A DNA stretch of 64,000 nucleotides from Drechslera avenae (Eukaryota > Ascomycota > Dothideomycetes > Pleosporales > Pleosporaceae), in contig JAXRVH010000001.1 in NCBI GenBank assembly GCA_034640345.1, positions 248,001 to 312,000 on the forward strand, in the 5' to 3' direction. The translations under genes were made by a program, and so were the position numbers. Of this stretch, positions 22,820-33,411 are shown piece by piece (the first letter of the stretch is position 1; every line of letters starts with the position of its first letter). A model generated the notes under the pieces. The model was not told the DNA's origin, made no database searches, and saw only the letters and a program-made list of their open reading frames with translations.

Positions 22820-25258
22820 ATGTCTTCACGTGCCAACGCGGATGAACCCACTCCCTACCGCCGCTCAGGTCGCCTCAGCGCCAGGGCGAGCTCCGTTGCA
22901 GCGGAATCTGCAGTCACAAACGTCACATCCTCGGGTGTAAAGCGTAGCAAAACAACATTGACCAAGGTCAGCGCCCGTAGATCCAATGCTTACGGTGCGA
23001 GTGGCCGCGTTGGTAACCCCGACAAACTTACGGCTGGCCCAACTACTGGTTTTGCGCAAGCCTTCCAGAACCAGCGCGGTCAATCTACCGACGGAGAGGG
23101 CGACGAGGACAGCGAACAAGACGAGGAAAAGGATGACGGTGCTGATGAGCTTGCTGGTGAACCAAAATCCGCCTTCTTCAAGCAAGCCCGCCATGCAGGC
23201 CAACTTGCACCCCCCTCAAAGTCCAAAGCTGCACCCGGTTACTCCTTCATTGATAGCGATGATTTAAGCCCCAGCGATGATGACCTTGCGGCGTCTGTTG
23301 GAAACACCAGCAAATCTTTTGGTCCCTCCCATGAAGCTGGTATGCTGGCATCACGGGACCCGTTCGCTGGTTTCCAAATCCCAGACGAGTCGCCTGTCGC
23401 CAAGCCTGTTGCACCGATCCGTAAACCCGCAGCCCGCACATTCAATGGACCCAGGACTCTAGCTCCCACACCCGTTCAGGCTCAGATTCCCGCCCCTGCA
23501 AAGACCTCGCTCCAGGCCAAGGCTTCGACTCAGGCTAAGACGCCGACCCAGGCCCAAACCCCCGTCAAGGCATCTATCCGGAACCAAGCGCATGTCAAGC
23601 CAGCCCCAGCACAAGTATCTGCTCGCGCCACTCCTGCTGAGCTCGAGCAGTCTGTCGATGAACTCATTGCAGAAGAGCAAGCGAGGTTGCAGCGTGATGG
23701 TCCACCATCATCGCAGCCCCAGTCCCAGTCTCAATCTCTGCGACAGCCGCCGCGCCGTCGCCCGCACCACAAGGGTGTCGCCGAGCTCAACGCATGGATT
23801 GGAGACGTCGAGGCATCTGATGACGAGGAAGATGAACCGGTATGGCCTTGGAAGAAGCTTTCGACATGGGCCTTCTGGGGTTTGGCGCTCTCCCTGCTGC
23901 TCGGATGGCTTCTCTCCTCCATGATGGCCACCCAACAGGATGAGTCTGCGCCCAGGACGCCTGGCTTGCTAAAGGCTGTTGGGGCTCGCGTCGTATATAC
24001 ATACGATAAGGTCGCAGAGTACATCTCTCCCCCTACTGGCCCTTCGGAGATTGAGCAGGAGATTGACCGCGTCAAGGCATACAAGGCTAATGGCGAGGAC
24101 CACTTCCTATGGGCCCGTATGAGCAACATGGATGCTAAGAACGACCGACGTATCTCAGAGATACGAACAGCTCTCTTGGAACTGAAGGACCAACTGCCCG
24201 ACATGATGCTCATGCGCCGCGAAGAGGACGGCTCTCTCAAGATCAGCGATGAATTCTGGCATGCACTGCTGAGCAAGGCGCGTTCAAGTGAGAGCAACTC
24301 GGAATGGGCTCGCTTCCTTGCAGACTCCAAGGACAAGCTCCGCGATCTCTTTGATCCGTCTGTTCTCCATGAGCGCGGTCATACTGAGACCTGGGCCGAA
24401 GCTGTCACTCGCGATGAATTTGTTCGCCACATGGAGAAACAGTACCACAACATTACCGCCCGAGTGGACAAGAAAGTCGAGGAGGCCATCCGAGCCCAGA
24501 GTGCTCAAATCAAGACGACTATGCAAGCAGAAGCTAAGAAGACGATGATGGATCAGATTCACCTCCACGCCCTTGCCCAAGCCAACCTCGTCGCGAACTA
24601 TGAATCTCATTTGACTAAGCCCAACTACTTCTCTCCCGGCCTAGGCGCCATCATCGACCCAGACATGTCGTCTGCCACTTTTGACAACCGCCCCGGTCGC
24701 CTCGCTGAGGTCGCTCGCCGCCTTTCTTGGGCGCCACGACGTAATCCACCCATGGCTGCACTCACCAAGTGGCAGGAACCAGGCGACTGCTGGTGTTCTG
24801 CCGGCCAAGCTCAAGCATCGACTGGTCAGGCCCAGCTCGCTGTCAAGCTCTCACGGCCTATCATTCCTAAACAAGTCACCATTGAGCACATCCCGATGAG
24901 TATGGTGCCAGCGCGTAACATCTCGAATGCTCCGCGTGACATTGAGCTCTGGGTTCAGACAGATGCGCCCATCAACCCCTACTACTCACACCGCCAGGTG
25001 AGCTGCAAAGGCCCACCACCAGAGAGCGTCAGCCCGGCCATTGGCTGGAAGTGCTTGGGATCTTTCAAATACAACATTCACGCATCGAACCACCTGCAGA
25101 CATTTGACCTGGCGGGCGAGCCGTCCGAACCGATCCGTAGCACCATCTTGCGTGTGACCAGCAACTGGGGTGCTAGTCATACCTGTATCTACCAAGTGAG
25201 GCTGCACGGGACGGACGCCCACAGGGACTACGAGTACCCAGTGGGTTTGATGGACTAG
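22820..25258 (+). CDS. SUN-domain inner nuclear membrane protein (Sad1-like)
   Basis: A single exon of 812 residues when started at 22820 (AAACATGTCT). The N-terminal 340 residues are disordered and basic to mixed, with A/Q/K/T repeats near residues 215-260 (QAKASTQAKTPTQAQTP). One transmembrane segment follows near 349-370 (WAFWGLALSLLLGWLLSSMM). A lumenal helical or coiled region precedes the C-terminal SUN domain (about 640-810), recognisable from FSPGLGAIIDPDMSSATF, NAPRDIELWVQ, CLGSFKYNIHASNHLQTFDL and TILRVTSNWGASHTCIYQVRLHG. SUN proteins sit in the inner nuclear membrane, bind KASH proteins in the lumen to form LINC bridges, and anchor centromeres, telomeres or the spindle pole body. 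An in-frame ATG at 22595 would add 75 residues of Pro/Ser-rich leader and is less likely. Confidence 0.93.
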   Translation: MSSRANADEPTPYRRSGRLSARASSVAAESAVTNVTSSGVKRSKTTLTKVSARRSNAYGASGRVGNPDKLTAGPTTGFAQAFQNQRGQSTDGEGDEDSEQDEEKDDGADELAGEPKSAFFKQARHAGQLAPPSKSKAAPGYSFIDSDDLSPSDDDLAASVGNTSKSFGPSHEAGMLASRDPFAGFQIPDESPVAKPVAPIRKPAARTFNGPRTLAPTPVQAQIPAPAKTSLQAKASTQAKTPTQAQTPVKASIRNQAHVKPAPAQVSARATPAELEQSVDELIAEEQARLQRDGPPSSQPQSQSQSLRQPPRRRPHHKGVAELNAWIGDVEASDDEEDEPVWPWKKLSTWAFWGLALSLLLGWLLSSMMATQQDESAPRTPGLLKAVGARVVYTYDKVAEYISPPTGPSEIEQEIDRVKAYKANGEDHFLWARMSNMDAKNDRRISEIRTALLELKDQLPDMMLMRREEDGSLKISDEFWHALLSKARSSESNSEWARFLADSKDKLRDLFDPSVLHERGHTETWAEAVTRDEFVRHMEKQYHNITARVDKKVEEAIRAQSAQIKTTMQAEAKKTMMDQIHLHALAQANLVANYESHLTKPNYFSPGLGAIIDPDMSSATFDNRPGRLAEVARRLSWAPRRNPPMAALTKWQEPGDCWCSAGQAQASTGQAQLAVKLSRPIIPKQVTIEHIPMSMVPARNISNAPRDIELWVQTDAPINPYYSHRQVSCKGPPPESVSPAIGWKCLGSFKYNIHASNHLQTFDLAGEPSEPIRSTILRVTSNWGASHTCIYQVRLHGTDAHRDYEYPVGLMD

Positions 25259-25653
25259 GCTCATTGGGGTTTTGAGAAATTGGGTCGGGGTGGCGTTTTG
25301 TGGATATCCCTTTGGGGGGGTTTTTTTAACGACTGTCTTTGTATACCCAGCATAGTTTCAGAAACACTACGAATTCCATGTTAAGATCAGATTATGAGCA
25401 TTTGCAAAGAAGTGTGGTGATGTGTGTGAGTGTGTGTGTGTGTGGTGGGATAAAGCTAGTCAGGCTATGCTTTTCGCAATTGTACGGTTGCGTTGGTTTG
25501 CTGGTGTACTTCAGGCCTACTTGTATGCCCGATTGTCCAACTCTAGAAACATACTTTGTAGCAGTCAAGCTGCGATAGAAAAAGGATACTATTGGTACTC
25601 TTCAATGTTTTGGTGTCCCTTTCTACTTCTCGCTAACGCGGAAGGGAACATGT
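25259..25653. other. convergent intergenic, 395 bp
   Basis: 3' ends of the SUN and ARC1-like genes. It contains G7 followed by T7 near 25314-25327 and a GT-rich microsatellite at about 25415-25445. No gene. Confidence 0.65.
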
Positions 25654-27095
25654 TTACCGTACAACACCTCCCTTGAGGGTTGGGATGCTACACAGCCCTG
25701 CCGCAGTCCTCAACTTGGCTACACCCGTCTTTTTATCCGGGCCTTCGCCGCTCAACTGTGGCACAACGCCGACATCGAATCCAACTTCTAGACCGTCGGT
25801 TGTAGTGAAGCCGGGCTGGATCATCTCCCAAACCTTCTTCTTAGGGTTAAGCACAGGCTCTGGCTCACCCTCCCAGCCCTCAAAGTATACCCTGTCACCG
25901 GCCTTGCTGTCCTTGGGAGGATCCACTAACTCGACCGGTCCTTTGTGGCTGTCCTCGCCCTCTGCAACTCTCGGCGATGCAGCGAGCACCATGGCGCAGC
26001 TTTTGACACCGCGCATGGTGACGGGTTTTAGGTTGCACACAGCAACAATCTTGCGGTTCTGCATTTCCGAGAGGGGGATGAGGCCGTTGAGACCAGAGCA
26101 CACTGTGCGCACAACTTGACCCTCGTACTCGGATGTGTTGTCTGTGCCGGGAGCGTCGCCGCAAGCGATGGTGGAAACGTAAAGCGAGTCGGCGTTGGGG
26201 TGGGTTTCGGCCTTGAGGATGTGGCCTACGCGCAGATCGATGAGGGCGGGGGAGAGGGGCTTCTCAACGGGTGCGCTGTGTATTGTTAGATGTTATGAAA
26301 CACGGATGTGTATGTGTTTGTTGTGACTTACGCTTTCTGGGGCTTGGGCTGCTTCTCCTTCTTTTCCTTCTTCTTCTTCTCGGTCGGGGCACCTTCTGGA
26401 GCGCCACTAGGTGCAGAGGCTCCTGTAGCATTGCCTACAACTGCTGATGCGACGGCGGACCCAGCAGCCTCTGCCTTTCCCTTGGCCTTGTCCGCTTTGC
26501 TCTTGCCTCCCTGTCCACCTTGGCCCGGATCGGCAGTCAGAGTTGTGGGTGTGGCGCCTGAGGCGGCAGCGCTCGCGGCGGCCGCTTCCTTCTCCTTCTT
26601 CTTCCGCTCTTTCTCGGCCTTTGCGTCTACAGGCTTGATCTTGAAGACGACGTTGTCCTGGTCGATGTTGACCCTGTCATCCAACTTCAGGCCGAAAACG
26701 GGCGAGTTCTGGACGAAATCGACATGGCGGACTATGTGGTGGTATCCCTGCTCTCCAGTCCTCTCATCTGCACTCCACTTTGAGACTACGGGTGCGAGCT
26801 TGTGGTAGATGGCGATATCTGCGATCGAGGGCTTTGCGCCGAGGAGGGTGGTTCGGCTCGAGAGGTGTGTATTGAGGGAGGACAGGCGCTCGGCGGCCTT
26901 GGCGGCGTCTTCAGAAGGCGAGGCTATGTGTGATGCGGTGATGAGCCACTGGCTGAGCTCAGTCTTCTCGGCGTCGGTGTAGGTGACTTCGGGGTAGAGA
27001 GCCTGCGAAGCCTTGACCGCATCTGTCTCGGCGCCGGCATTGTTAGGCGCATGCGAATTGAGGAAGGTGACCAAGTTCTCGTCGAGAGTGGACAT
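25654..27095 (-). CDS. ARC1-like aminoacylation cofactor with EMAPII tRNA-binding domain
   Basis: Exons 26332-27095 and 25654-26275 join across a 56 bp intron (GTAAGT...ACACAG) to give 461 residues. Residues 1-155 resemble a GST-C-like fold (LGAKPSIADIAIYHKLAPVV), which in Arc1 and related proteins docks onto tRNA synthetases. Residues about 160-260 are Lys/Ala-rich with long KKKEK runs, a nonspecific tRNA-binding linker. From about 258 on there is an OB-fold tRNA-binding domain of EMAPII type (LIDLRVGHILKAETHPNADSLYVS, RTVCSGLNGLI, VCNLKPVTMRGVKSCAMVLAAS). In yeast Arc1 holds MetRS and GluRS in the cytosol and delivers tRNA; the same role is inferred. The start at 27095 has a good context (CACAATGTC). 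The frame stays open upstream to another ATG at 27326, giving a presequence-like extension described separately. Confidence 0.9.
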
Positions 27096-27326
27096 TGTGG
27101 GCAGTGTCGGAGGTCTTGTTTGGAAAAAGTTGAAAGCAAGTGGACGTAGTGGGGTAAAGAAATCCGCCGTGAAGCTATTTGCGGCCGTCGCTAGTGACCT
27201 GCGGGGGCTTTTGAGTGGTGTCGAGGGTGATATGAGCCGACAGGGTCCTGCTCTACGGAATTGATGTTGTCTGGTGTGAATTATGCGAAGAGAGGGTGCA
27301 ACTGAAGGAGAGGCGCGAATATGCAT
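27096..27326 (-). other. in-frame upstream extension of the ARC1-like gene, presequence-like
   Basis: An ATG at 27326 is in frame with the ARC1-like start at 27095 with no stop between, giving 77 extra residues. They contain about ten arginines, many Ser/Thr/Pro and a single acidic residue, with segments such as PRRSLATAANSF typical of mitochondrial presequence cleavage sites. Either a second, mitochondrial form starts here, or this is a 5' UTR that is open by chance. Confidence 0.5.
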
Positions 27327-27780
27327 GATTGAGTCAAATCCAGGTCACCGCGGGGCTCCAAAGCTCCATATCCACCGCACAGGCCATCGCGTTCCATCCC
27401 ATCCCAAGTCGCGTGCCCAGTCTTTGCTCAGTCGCATCTCCGTATCCTCTTCTTTATGGACCGATTTTTGGTTGAATGGCATTGAGTCGATGACGCCATA
27501 TGCCTTCCCATGTGATGGGACCCAATACCACTCGGAATTTATGCTTTGCCCGTTTGAGGTTGCCAAACCAGGCGTGATTGACGTACTTTCTCAGACGGTA
27601 TGGTATGGTCATCACACTCAGACATGACTATGCTGCAGCCTGTGCTTGCGGGTTGTAGAAATATCTAGAATGACGCAAGCAGAACTTGTGTGCTGCCTTA
27701 CCCCCCCCCCCACGTCCACCCATAATCTCTCCAAGCACGGTGCTCTTACCTTACAACACCATTTCTGCGAAACAGCAATC
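27327..27780. promoter_or_regulatory. divergent promoter region, ARC1-like / UCH, 454 bp
   Basis: Lies between the upstream ATG of the ARC1-like gene (-) and the UCH start (+). It has an 11-base C run at 27701-27711, 69 bp before the UCH ATG. No gene seen. Confidence 0.5.
27701..27711 (+). repeat. poly-C tract upstream of UCH gene
   Basis: Eleven C on the sense strand, 69 bp before the ATG at 27781. Confidence 0.9.
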
Positions 27781-28643
27781 ATGGCTTCGGATGCGTCACC
27801 AGATGTGCCCAAGGGCCGGAAGAGGTTCATTCCTTTAGGTGAGACACGTCGGCTTCTACTGCGAACATGCAAACTAAGACGCGGCAGAGAACAACCCCGA
27901 GGTCATGACCGGCCTGGTTCACAAGCTTGGTTTATCCGACAAGCTCGCATTCCACGACGTTTTCAGTATTGACGATCCCGAACTGCTTGCCTTCGTACCG
28001 CGTCCTGCGCACGCTCTGCTCCTCGTCTTTCCCGTCAGCAAGACATATGAGCAGTTCCGTGTGCATGAGGACAAAGACAAGGCCGAGTACGATGGACACG
28101 GTCCGGATGAGGAGGTTATTTGGTACAAGCAGACGATTGGAAACGCCTGCGGTCTGATCGGTCTACTTCACAGTGTCTCGAATGGCACAGCACGCGCCCA
28201 TATCTGTCAGTAACCACACGTCACTCACACACGGATTCAGTATGCTGACAATGACGTACTCAGTGCCAAACTCGAACCTCGCCAAGCTAGTCGACGACGC
28301 GATACCGCTCAAGCCCATCGAGCGAGCCGACCTTCTATACGAGTCTCAAGCACTCGAGAGCGCACATCGGGATGCTGCGTCAGGTGGTGACACTGCTGCG
28401 CCCGCGGCCGATTCCGACGTCGATCTACATTATGTTTGCTTCATAAAGTCGCAAAAGAACCATCTGTGGGAGCTGGATGGCCGTCGCAAAGGCCCTCTTG
28501 ACCGCGGTGCATTGGCGCCCGACGAGGATGTCCTCAGCGAGAAGGCTCTTGACCTTGGTGTACGTAGCTTCCTTAAGCGCGAGCAGGAGGCTGGTGGGGG
28601 TGAGCTACGCTTCAGCCTGATTACTCTCGCCGAGTCGTTTTAG
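27781..28643 (+). CDS. ubiquitin carboxyl-terminal hydrolase, UCH-L3/YUH1 type (peptidase C12)
   Basis: Exons 27781-27838, 27888-28205 and 28264-28643, with introns of 49 and 58 bp, give 251 residues, close to UCH-L3 (230) and Yuh1 (236). Catalytic residues are all visible: the oxyanion glutamine and nucleophile in QTIGNACG (Q101, C107), the histidine in DLHYVCF (H181) and the aspartate in ELDGRRKGP (D197). The N-terminus keeps the family pattern of a short leader followed by PEVMTGLVHKLGL. UCH enzymes remove small adducts or peptide tails from the C-terminus of ubiquitin and NEDD8 and help mature their precursors. The protein is cytosolic or nuclear with no targeting signal. The first exon is only 58 bp, so a start at the GTCATGACC inside exon 2 would lose the conserved N-terminus. 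Confidence 0.95.
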
Positions 28644-29047
28644 TTGGACTGGGAAAAAAAGGAAAGTCGTGAGTTTGCCGACATGTATGACCCGGAGAAG
28701 CGTCTGATGTGACGTCCGACAGGGCGCCATGGTTAGTCACGCGATACGAAATGGAAGAATTTTCAAAGTTTACTTGAGAATCATGAGAACCCGAAGCTGG
28801 GATCGCAGCTCGGTAACGTGTTACCTTCATGTCTTAGTGAGGGATGTCAACCACTGAACAAACTATTGGTGTCTTACCCGCTTGCAGCGTCGTTGTTTTT
28901 TTCTAGAAACCAGTGCCACTATGCTCGCAACACCTACATTAGCCACCATCCCTTTTCTTTTTCGCACTTGTGCTTTCCCCGCATCAATAGCCCGAGATAC
29001 ATCCAGTTGAAACCCGTGACTTTTCTCCATCCTCAAGTACCTCCACA
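28644..29047. promoter_or_regulatory. UCH 3' UTR and GPCR promoter, 404 bp
   Basis: Tandem gap between two plus-strand genes. A CT-rich stretch at about 28940-29045 precedes the GPCR start. No gene seen. Confidence 0.55.
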
Positions 29048-31056
29048 ATGGCTAATGTTGTTACGGTCTCGCTTCTTCGATGCCTGGCTTTACTCCCTTT
29101 GGTGTCATGCTTACCCATGGGCTCCATCAGTGGATCAGAATATACCTCTCTTGACACTAAAGATGTGCAGCGCACGCTCAAAGTTCGGATAGCGGCTCTT
29201 GTATGCTCTTCCGTGAGCATGACAGCGTCGCTGACAGCTTTGTACTGGTTCTGCCGTATGGAGAAGCGTTTTCGACATCGGTCAGTATCATCACTCAACA
29301 AGTTCGTGGGCTGATTACCTTTACCAGGCTTATCATGCTCCTCGTGTATGGCGACCTGATGCGCGGCTCCTGGTTCTTCATTGCTGCAGTGGTAACGCTA
29401 GTTCACGGTACCGTACGAACAGAATCTGCCTTTTGTCAATCGAGTGGGTTTCTCATACAATACGGAACCGAGACCAGTGGTACGATGGGTGATCCTGATT
29501 CTCCTCATTTCCTGACTATTGTAGATTTCGCTGTCCTCGTCATTGCAGTCCACAGCGCCCTTCAAGTCTTTCATCCCTCCAGCCAAATCAGCTCAGACGG
29601 ACTATACCCCTACCGGCGCTATGTCTACGCTCTAGCAGTGTTTGTTCCTGGACTTATGGCCAGTCTAGCCTTTATCAACCCTCACTGGGGCTATCTTTCG
29701 CAAGGCGCGTTCTGTACTCTGCCTATCCGTCCGTTTTGGTACAGGTTGGCGTTGGCTTGGATCCCGAGATACACCATCGCGCTTATCATCCTTGGGTTAG
29801 CGATTGCGATTTACACGTATGTTGGCTTCGAGTTTAGGAAATTTAACACAGCCAGTCAGAGTATTGGAGACTCGACCACGGATACTGGGACAGGCATGAG
29901 GGAAACACGGTTTTCGCTAAGTGGAAAAGAGGAAGATTATGGAACAGTGATGAGAACAGGAAAGCAGGACATGACGGAGCCAAGAGATTGGGCGGTGTCT
30001 CTCGGTCATGATGTCGCTGTTGCACAACGTCGTGGGTCGTCGGTTTCATTCATCTGCGCTGGATCTAGCACTGGAGAAACAACGACTCTAAACCGCGCTT
30101 CTTCTGTCACGCCCTCTACCAAAACACACTCTCTACCAGCAAGCGCATTACACCTACCCTTAGAACGCAAGGACACCGTTAGGCATCCACTCTTCGCCAT
30201 TCCCTCCAACAACACAATCCAAACTACCATCTCCACCGACGACATACAAATCTACTCTCCTTCTAGGGCAACAGATAACATCCTCCTCACAACTACTACA
30301 ACTACGACCCAAACCCCAGCCCTAGATCCCCTCGACAGAGACCCCACCCCTATTGCCCCTCCACCAAGCCGGCCAACAACGCTCTCATCCACATCCCCCG
30401 GTAACCGCCAAATGGCACATCAACGTTCACGCATCCACCGCCAACTCCGCCTCATGTTCATCTATCCCCTCGTCTACACACTGATGTGGCTGCTGCCCTT
30501 TGTCCAACACTGCACCATGTACCAAAACTACTACGCAAAGCACCCTATCTGGTTCCTGCGGCTCGGCAGCACTATTTGCATCGCCAGCATGGGAATTGTC
30601 AATTGTGCCATCTTCTCACTGAGGGAGAAGCCGTGGAGGAAGATTTCAAGCGCCGATGGCACGCTTTGGGGGAGTTTTGCGGTATGGAAGGGACGGAATC
30701 ATCGGAGGGTGGGCAGTTTGACGGCGGGGAGTTCACTGAGTGCGCAAGGGGGTATGAATGGTGGAGAACGAGGGTTGGAGCAGACAAAGAGTTTTGTGGG
30801 GACGAGTGTGGGGTCTAATGATTATGCGAGGATGGCAGGCGAGCGGGCAAGGGCCAGGTTGGAGAAGGAGAGAATGGAAGCGGGGGGATTGGTTGATGAG
30901 GAAGGCGAGGAAAGCTGGAGTTGTTATAGCAGAGAGTGTGGGGAAAATGTGATGTGTAGCGAAGAGGAGAGGGCAGGAACTATGATCGAAGAAGGTGAGG
31001 ATGAAGAGAAGAATGAGACTGTGGACAAAGGCAAAGGGAGGGCTGTGGCACTGTAG
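29048..31056 (+). CDS. Git3/cAMP-receptor-like seven-transmembrane receptor
   Basis: Exons 29048-29280 and 29328-31056 join across a 47 bp intron to give 653 residues. Seven hydrophobic helices can be followed: VRIAALVCSSVSMTASLTAL; LIMLLVYGDLMRGSWFFIAA; FAVLVIAVHSALQVF; YALAVFVPGLMASLAFI; the long TM5 WIPRYTIALIILGLAIAIYTYVG; then, after about 210 residues of Ser/Thr-rich intracellular loop, LMFIYPLVYTLMWLLPFVQ; and LGSTICIASMGIVNCAIFSL. The FIYPLVYTLMWLLPF segment matches the C-terminal Git3 domain. Fungal Git3/Gpr1-like receptors sense glucose, amino acids or other nutrients and act through a Gpa2-type G-alpha and cAMP. The ligand is unknown. A hydrophobic leader (about 1-24) may be a cleaved signal peptide. 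The C-terminal tail is acidic and ends with a Lys/Glu-rich stretch. Confidence 0.9.
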
Positions 31057-31158
31057 TTAATGATCACGTATCAAAGTCTGAGTGTACTGTAGTTGTTCGT
31101 TTCTTCTCGTTTCCGCATATATACCAGGTTGATTTCTCTCCATGATATGATACTCACT

Positions 31159-32197
31159 TCAGAAATCGTCCACGTTAACTTTTCGTCCCTCTTTCAACGG
31201 CAAGTAAACCTTCTCCCACAAGTCGCTCCTCTCGCCCAAATGATACGTCAAGCTGACATTTTGCATACCCGCAGACGCCGAAGAAGGAGAAGGCGCCATA
31301 GTTTCGAGCTGGGAGATGATGTTCTCTAGACCAAGTGCTTTGCCCGTTGCTTGTGTGCTCCCCGCCTCTAGCGACACATGAACGATGTGAATATGAAAGT
31401 GGTAGTAAGTCGGTTGATCTATCATCATGTCAGCGCGTCAGTTCCCCCCTCTCTCCACAGTGAAACTTACAATGCACATAAAGCTTCAACTCGTCCCTTT
31501 CAATCTCAGGATACAAGCCCACGGTCGCCTCGATCATCTTCTCCCGCATATGCCTCACCCAGCCCACCATGTCTGTTTGCAAATCTCTCACGCTCCAAAT
31601 GTCTCTCCGTTCCACTATGCCCAGCAAATGCAAACTACCCATGGTCTTGCGGTCCCAATTGAGATCGGGAAGTAGCAGGAAGCCGTCGTCGCCAGACTCG
31701 CGGTACATGACATCTTCCTGCTCTGTGCGGCCCTCGAGGATATTGTACACCCAATTCAACGCGCCCTTTTCGCGCTGGGCGCGCATATACGGCCGGACAT
31801 GGTTTGCGTAAATCTCGGGTGTCTCAGTCACTAGGCGGAGACGCTGGGCGTCGTACTTTTTGACATGCTTGTCGGTGCAAGGGTAGATGAGGTTTAGCTT
31901 AAAGTCTGGGGGTGGGTGCTCTTGCTGTGGGTTCGAGTTTGCGAGGAACCAGGCGTAGATGTCGTTTGCGCCGAGGTTTTTGATGTTGCGCAGCGAGCTG
32001 GAGAAGTGGGAGAGTGTGTCGGGGGCTGTGTCGAAGGCGGCGCGCTCGGCGAGGAGGAGGGCGGGCTTGTCGTCGATGGTGCCGAGGAGGGAGATGCGGC
32101 GGCCGGCTTGGTCAGAGTTTAGGAGGCGGGTCAGGTGGAATTTGGGAATGAGGGATTCGACATGGCGGGCCACGTCTGGAGGTGTCGTCGACGTCAT
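31159..32197 (-). CDS. scavenger mRNA-decapping enzyme DcpS (HIT family)
   Basis: Exons 31471-32197 and 31159-31418 with a 52 bp intron (GTAAGT...GATAG) give 328 residues, the usual size for DcpS/Dcs1. The N-terminal domain (residues about 1-140) mediates the domain-swapped dimer. The conserved PDLNWD segment lies near 195, and the HIT catalytic triad HFHIHIVH is at the start of exon 2, preceded by LYVHYQPTYY across the splice junction. The enzyme cleaves m7GpppN and short capped fragments left by 3'-5' decay, releasing m7GMP. The start at 32197 is the first ATG; the frame continues upstream only through non-ATG codons. The gene is convergent with the GPCR gene, with stop codons only 102 bp apart, so their 3' UTRs probably overlap. 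Confidence 0.95.
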
Positions 32198-32726
32198 GGT
32201 TGTTGGGGTGGCAGATGGGGGCAATGTTTGGTATTACAGTCTGTGTAGGCTTGGATCAGTTACATGACTTTTTTTTGTGTATATTAATTAGATGTGTATG
32301 ATCATGTTTCCAAGCACAATTGGTCATTGTCCACCTTCGACCCTCTATCATGTAAAGTGTATCGCCTTTACAGCTTTATGATACATGCCGAGTAGGAGAG
32401 ACATGTCGGCACTAACAAGATATGTAAAATCAGAAACTGTACTCACTCAAACACAGATACGGATTTTTTTTGGCGCACGGCACGGAGACTGGCCGCTAAT
32501 TCGGGACGAGTGTGGGGGTGGAGATTGCTGTGGCAGATCACATGTTTGCACGTTTGCGCGATCTCGCGTATTACTCTAGCAACCAGTTTCGGAAGGCAGG
32601 TACCAGACACGCTAAGCCATGAGGTCACCGCAACCAGTACCAGCCACCCCATTGTCCCACCCCAGCTATACAAGAAGCTTCAATACCCGATAATCGCCTT
32701 GCAATCTCGATCGCACCTACGCAAGC
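32198..32726. promoter_or_regulatory. divergent promoter region, DcpS / POLD4, 529 bp
   Basis: Start codons face away from each other across this stretch. No classical TATA box in a convincing position. An AT-rich part near 32270-32300 is next to DcpS; the part next to POLD4 is balanced in composition. Confidence 0.5.
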
Positions 32727-33411
32727 ATGCCTCCTAAACGCAAAAACCCCGGACCTGCAGCCAAGTCGCAGCAGTCGACACTTGCGTTCCACGGCTCGTC
32801 GAACAAGGTCACCAAGTCCGGCATCAAAGCACCAGGCGCAAAGCAAAGTATTCTCGAGGCGAAGCCCAAGGATGTTGAGCCAGACACGGTCGATATACCA
32901 GATACGGCGCCGACAACGATCGAAGTCTCTATAATCGAGCAAACGGAGCACGAGGTCAAGGCACAGCAAGCAGAGAGCACGCCAGACGAAGATGAAGCTC
33001 GGCGCATATCGGATGCAGCGATCCAGAAATACTGGGCGGCCAAAGAGAAGCAGAGGCTAGCGCCCAGAGTGCACCAGGGAGCTCTGAGCGTTCACGATAA
33101 GATCCTTCGGGAGTTCGACATGAGTGCCCACTATGGCGTGAGTGTGACCAACTAGCAGCTGACGGCTAGGCACTGCTTTATTCTACGACTGCTCGGCTAA
33201 CACGATGTGCGCCATCTAGCCATGCACAGGAATCGCTCGATTGAAGCGTTGGAAGCGCGCGCAACGGCTCGATCTCGACCCGCCGATCGAAGTGCTCGCT
33301 GTTCTGTTGAGGGAACAGGATGGTGCGGATGACAAGGACTCGGACAAGATAGCTACTCAGCGATCGGTCGTCGACGAGCTGCTGAACGCAAAGGCCGAGC
33401 TCGATGGATGA
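32727..33411 (+). CDS. DNA polymerase delta small subunit (POLD4/Cdm1 type)
   Basis: Exons 32727-33137 and 33220-33411 with an 82 bp intron (GTGAGT...TCTAG) give 200 residues. The conserved POLD4 core spans the intron: LREFDMSAHYG joins PCTGIARLKRWKRAQRLDLDPP and EVLAVLL, the block shared by fission yeast Cdm1 and human p12. The N-terminus is basic and Lys/Pro-rich with a QSTLAFHG segment that resembles a degenerate PCNA-interacting motif. In the family this subunit stabilises Pol delta and aids its contact with PCNA; it is not essential for growth in fission yeast. The acidic middle region is low complexity. The ending EVLAVLLREQDGADDKDSD is longer than in human p12. Confidence 0.92.
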
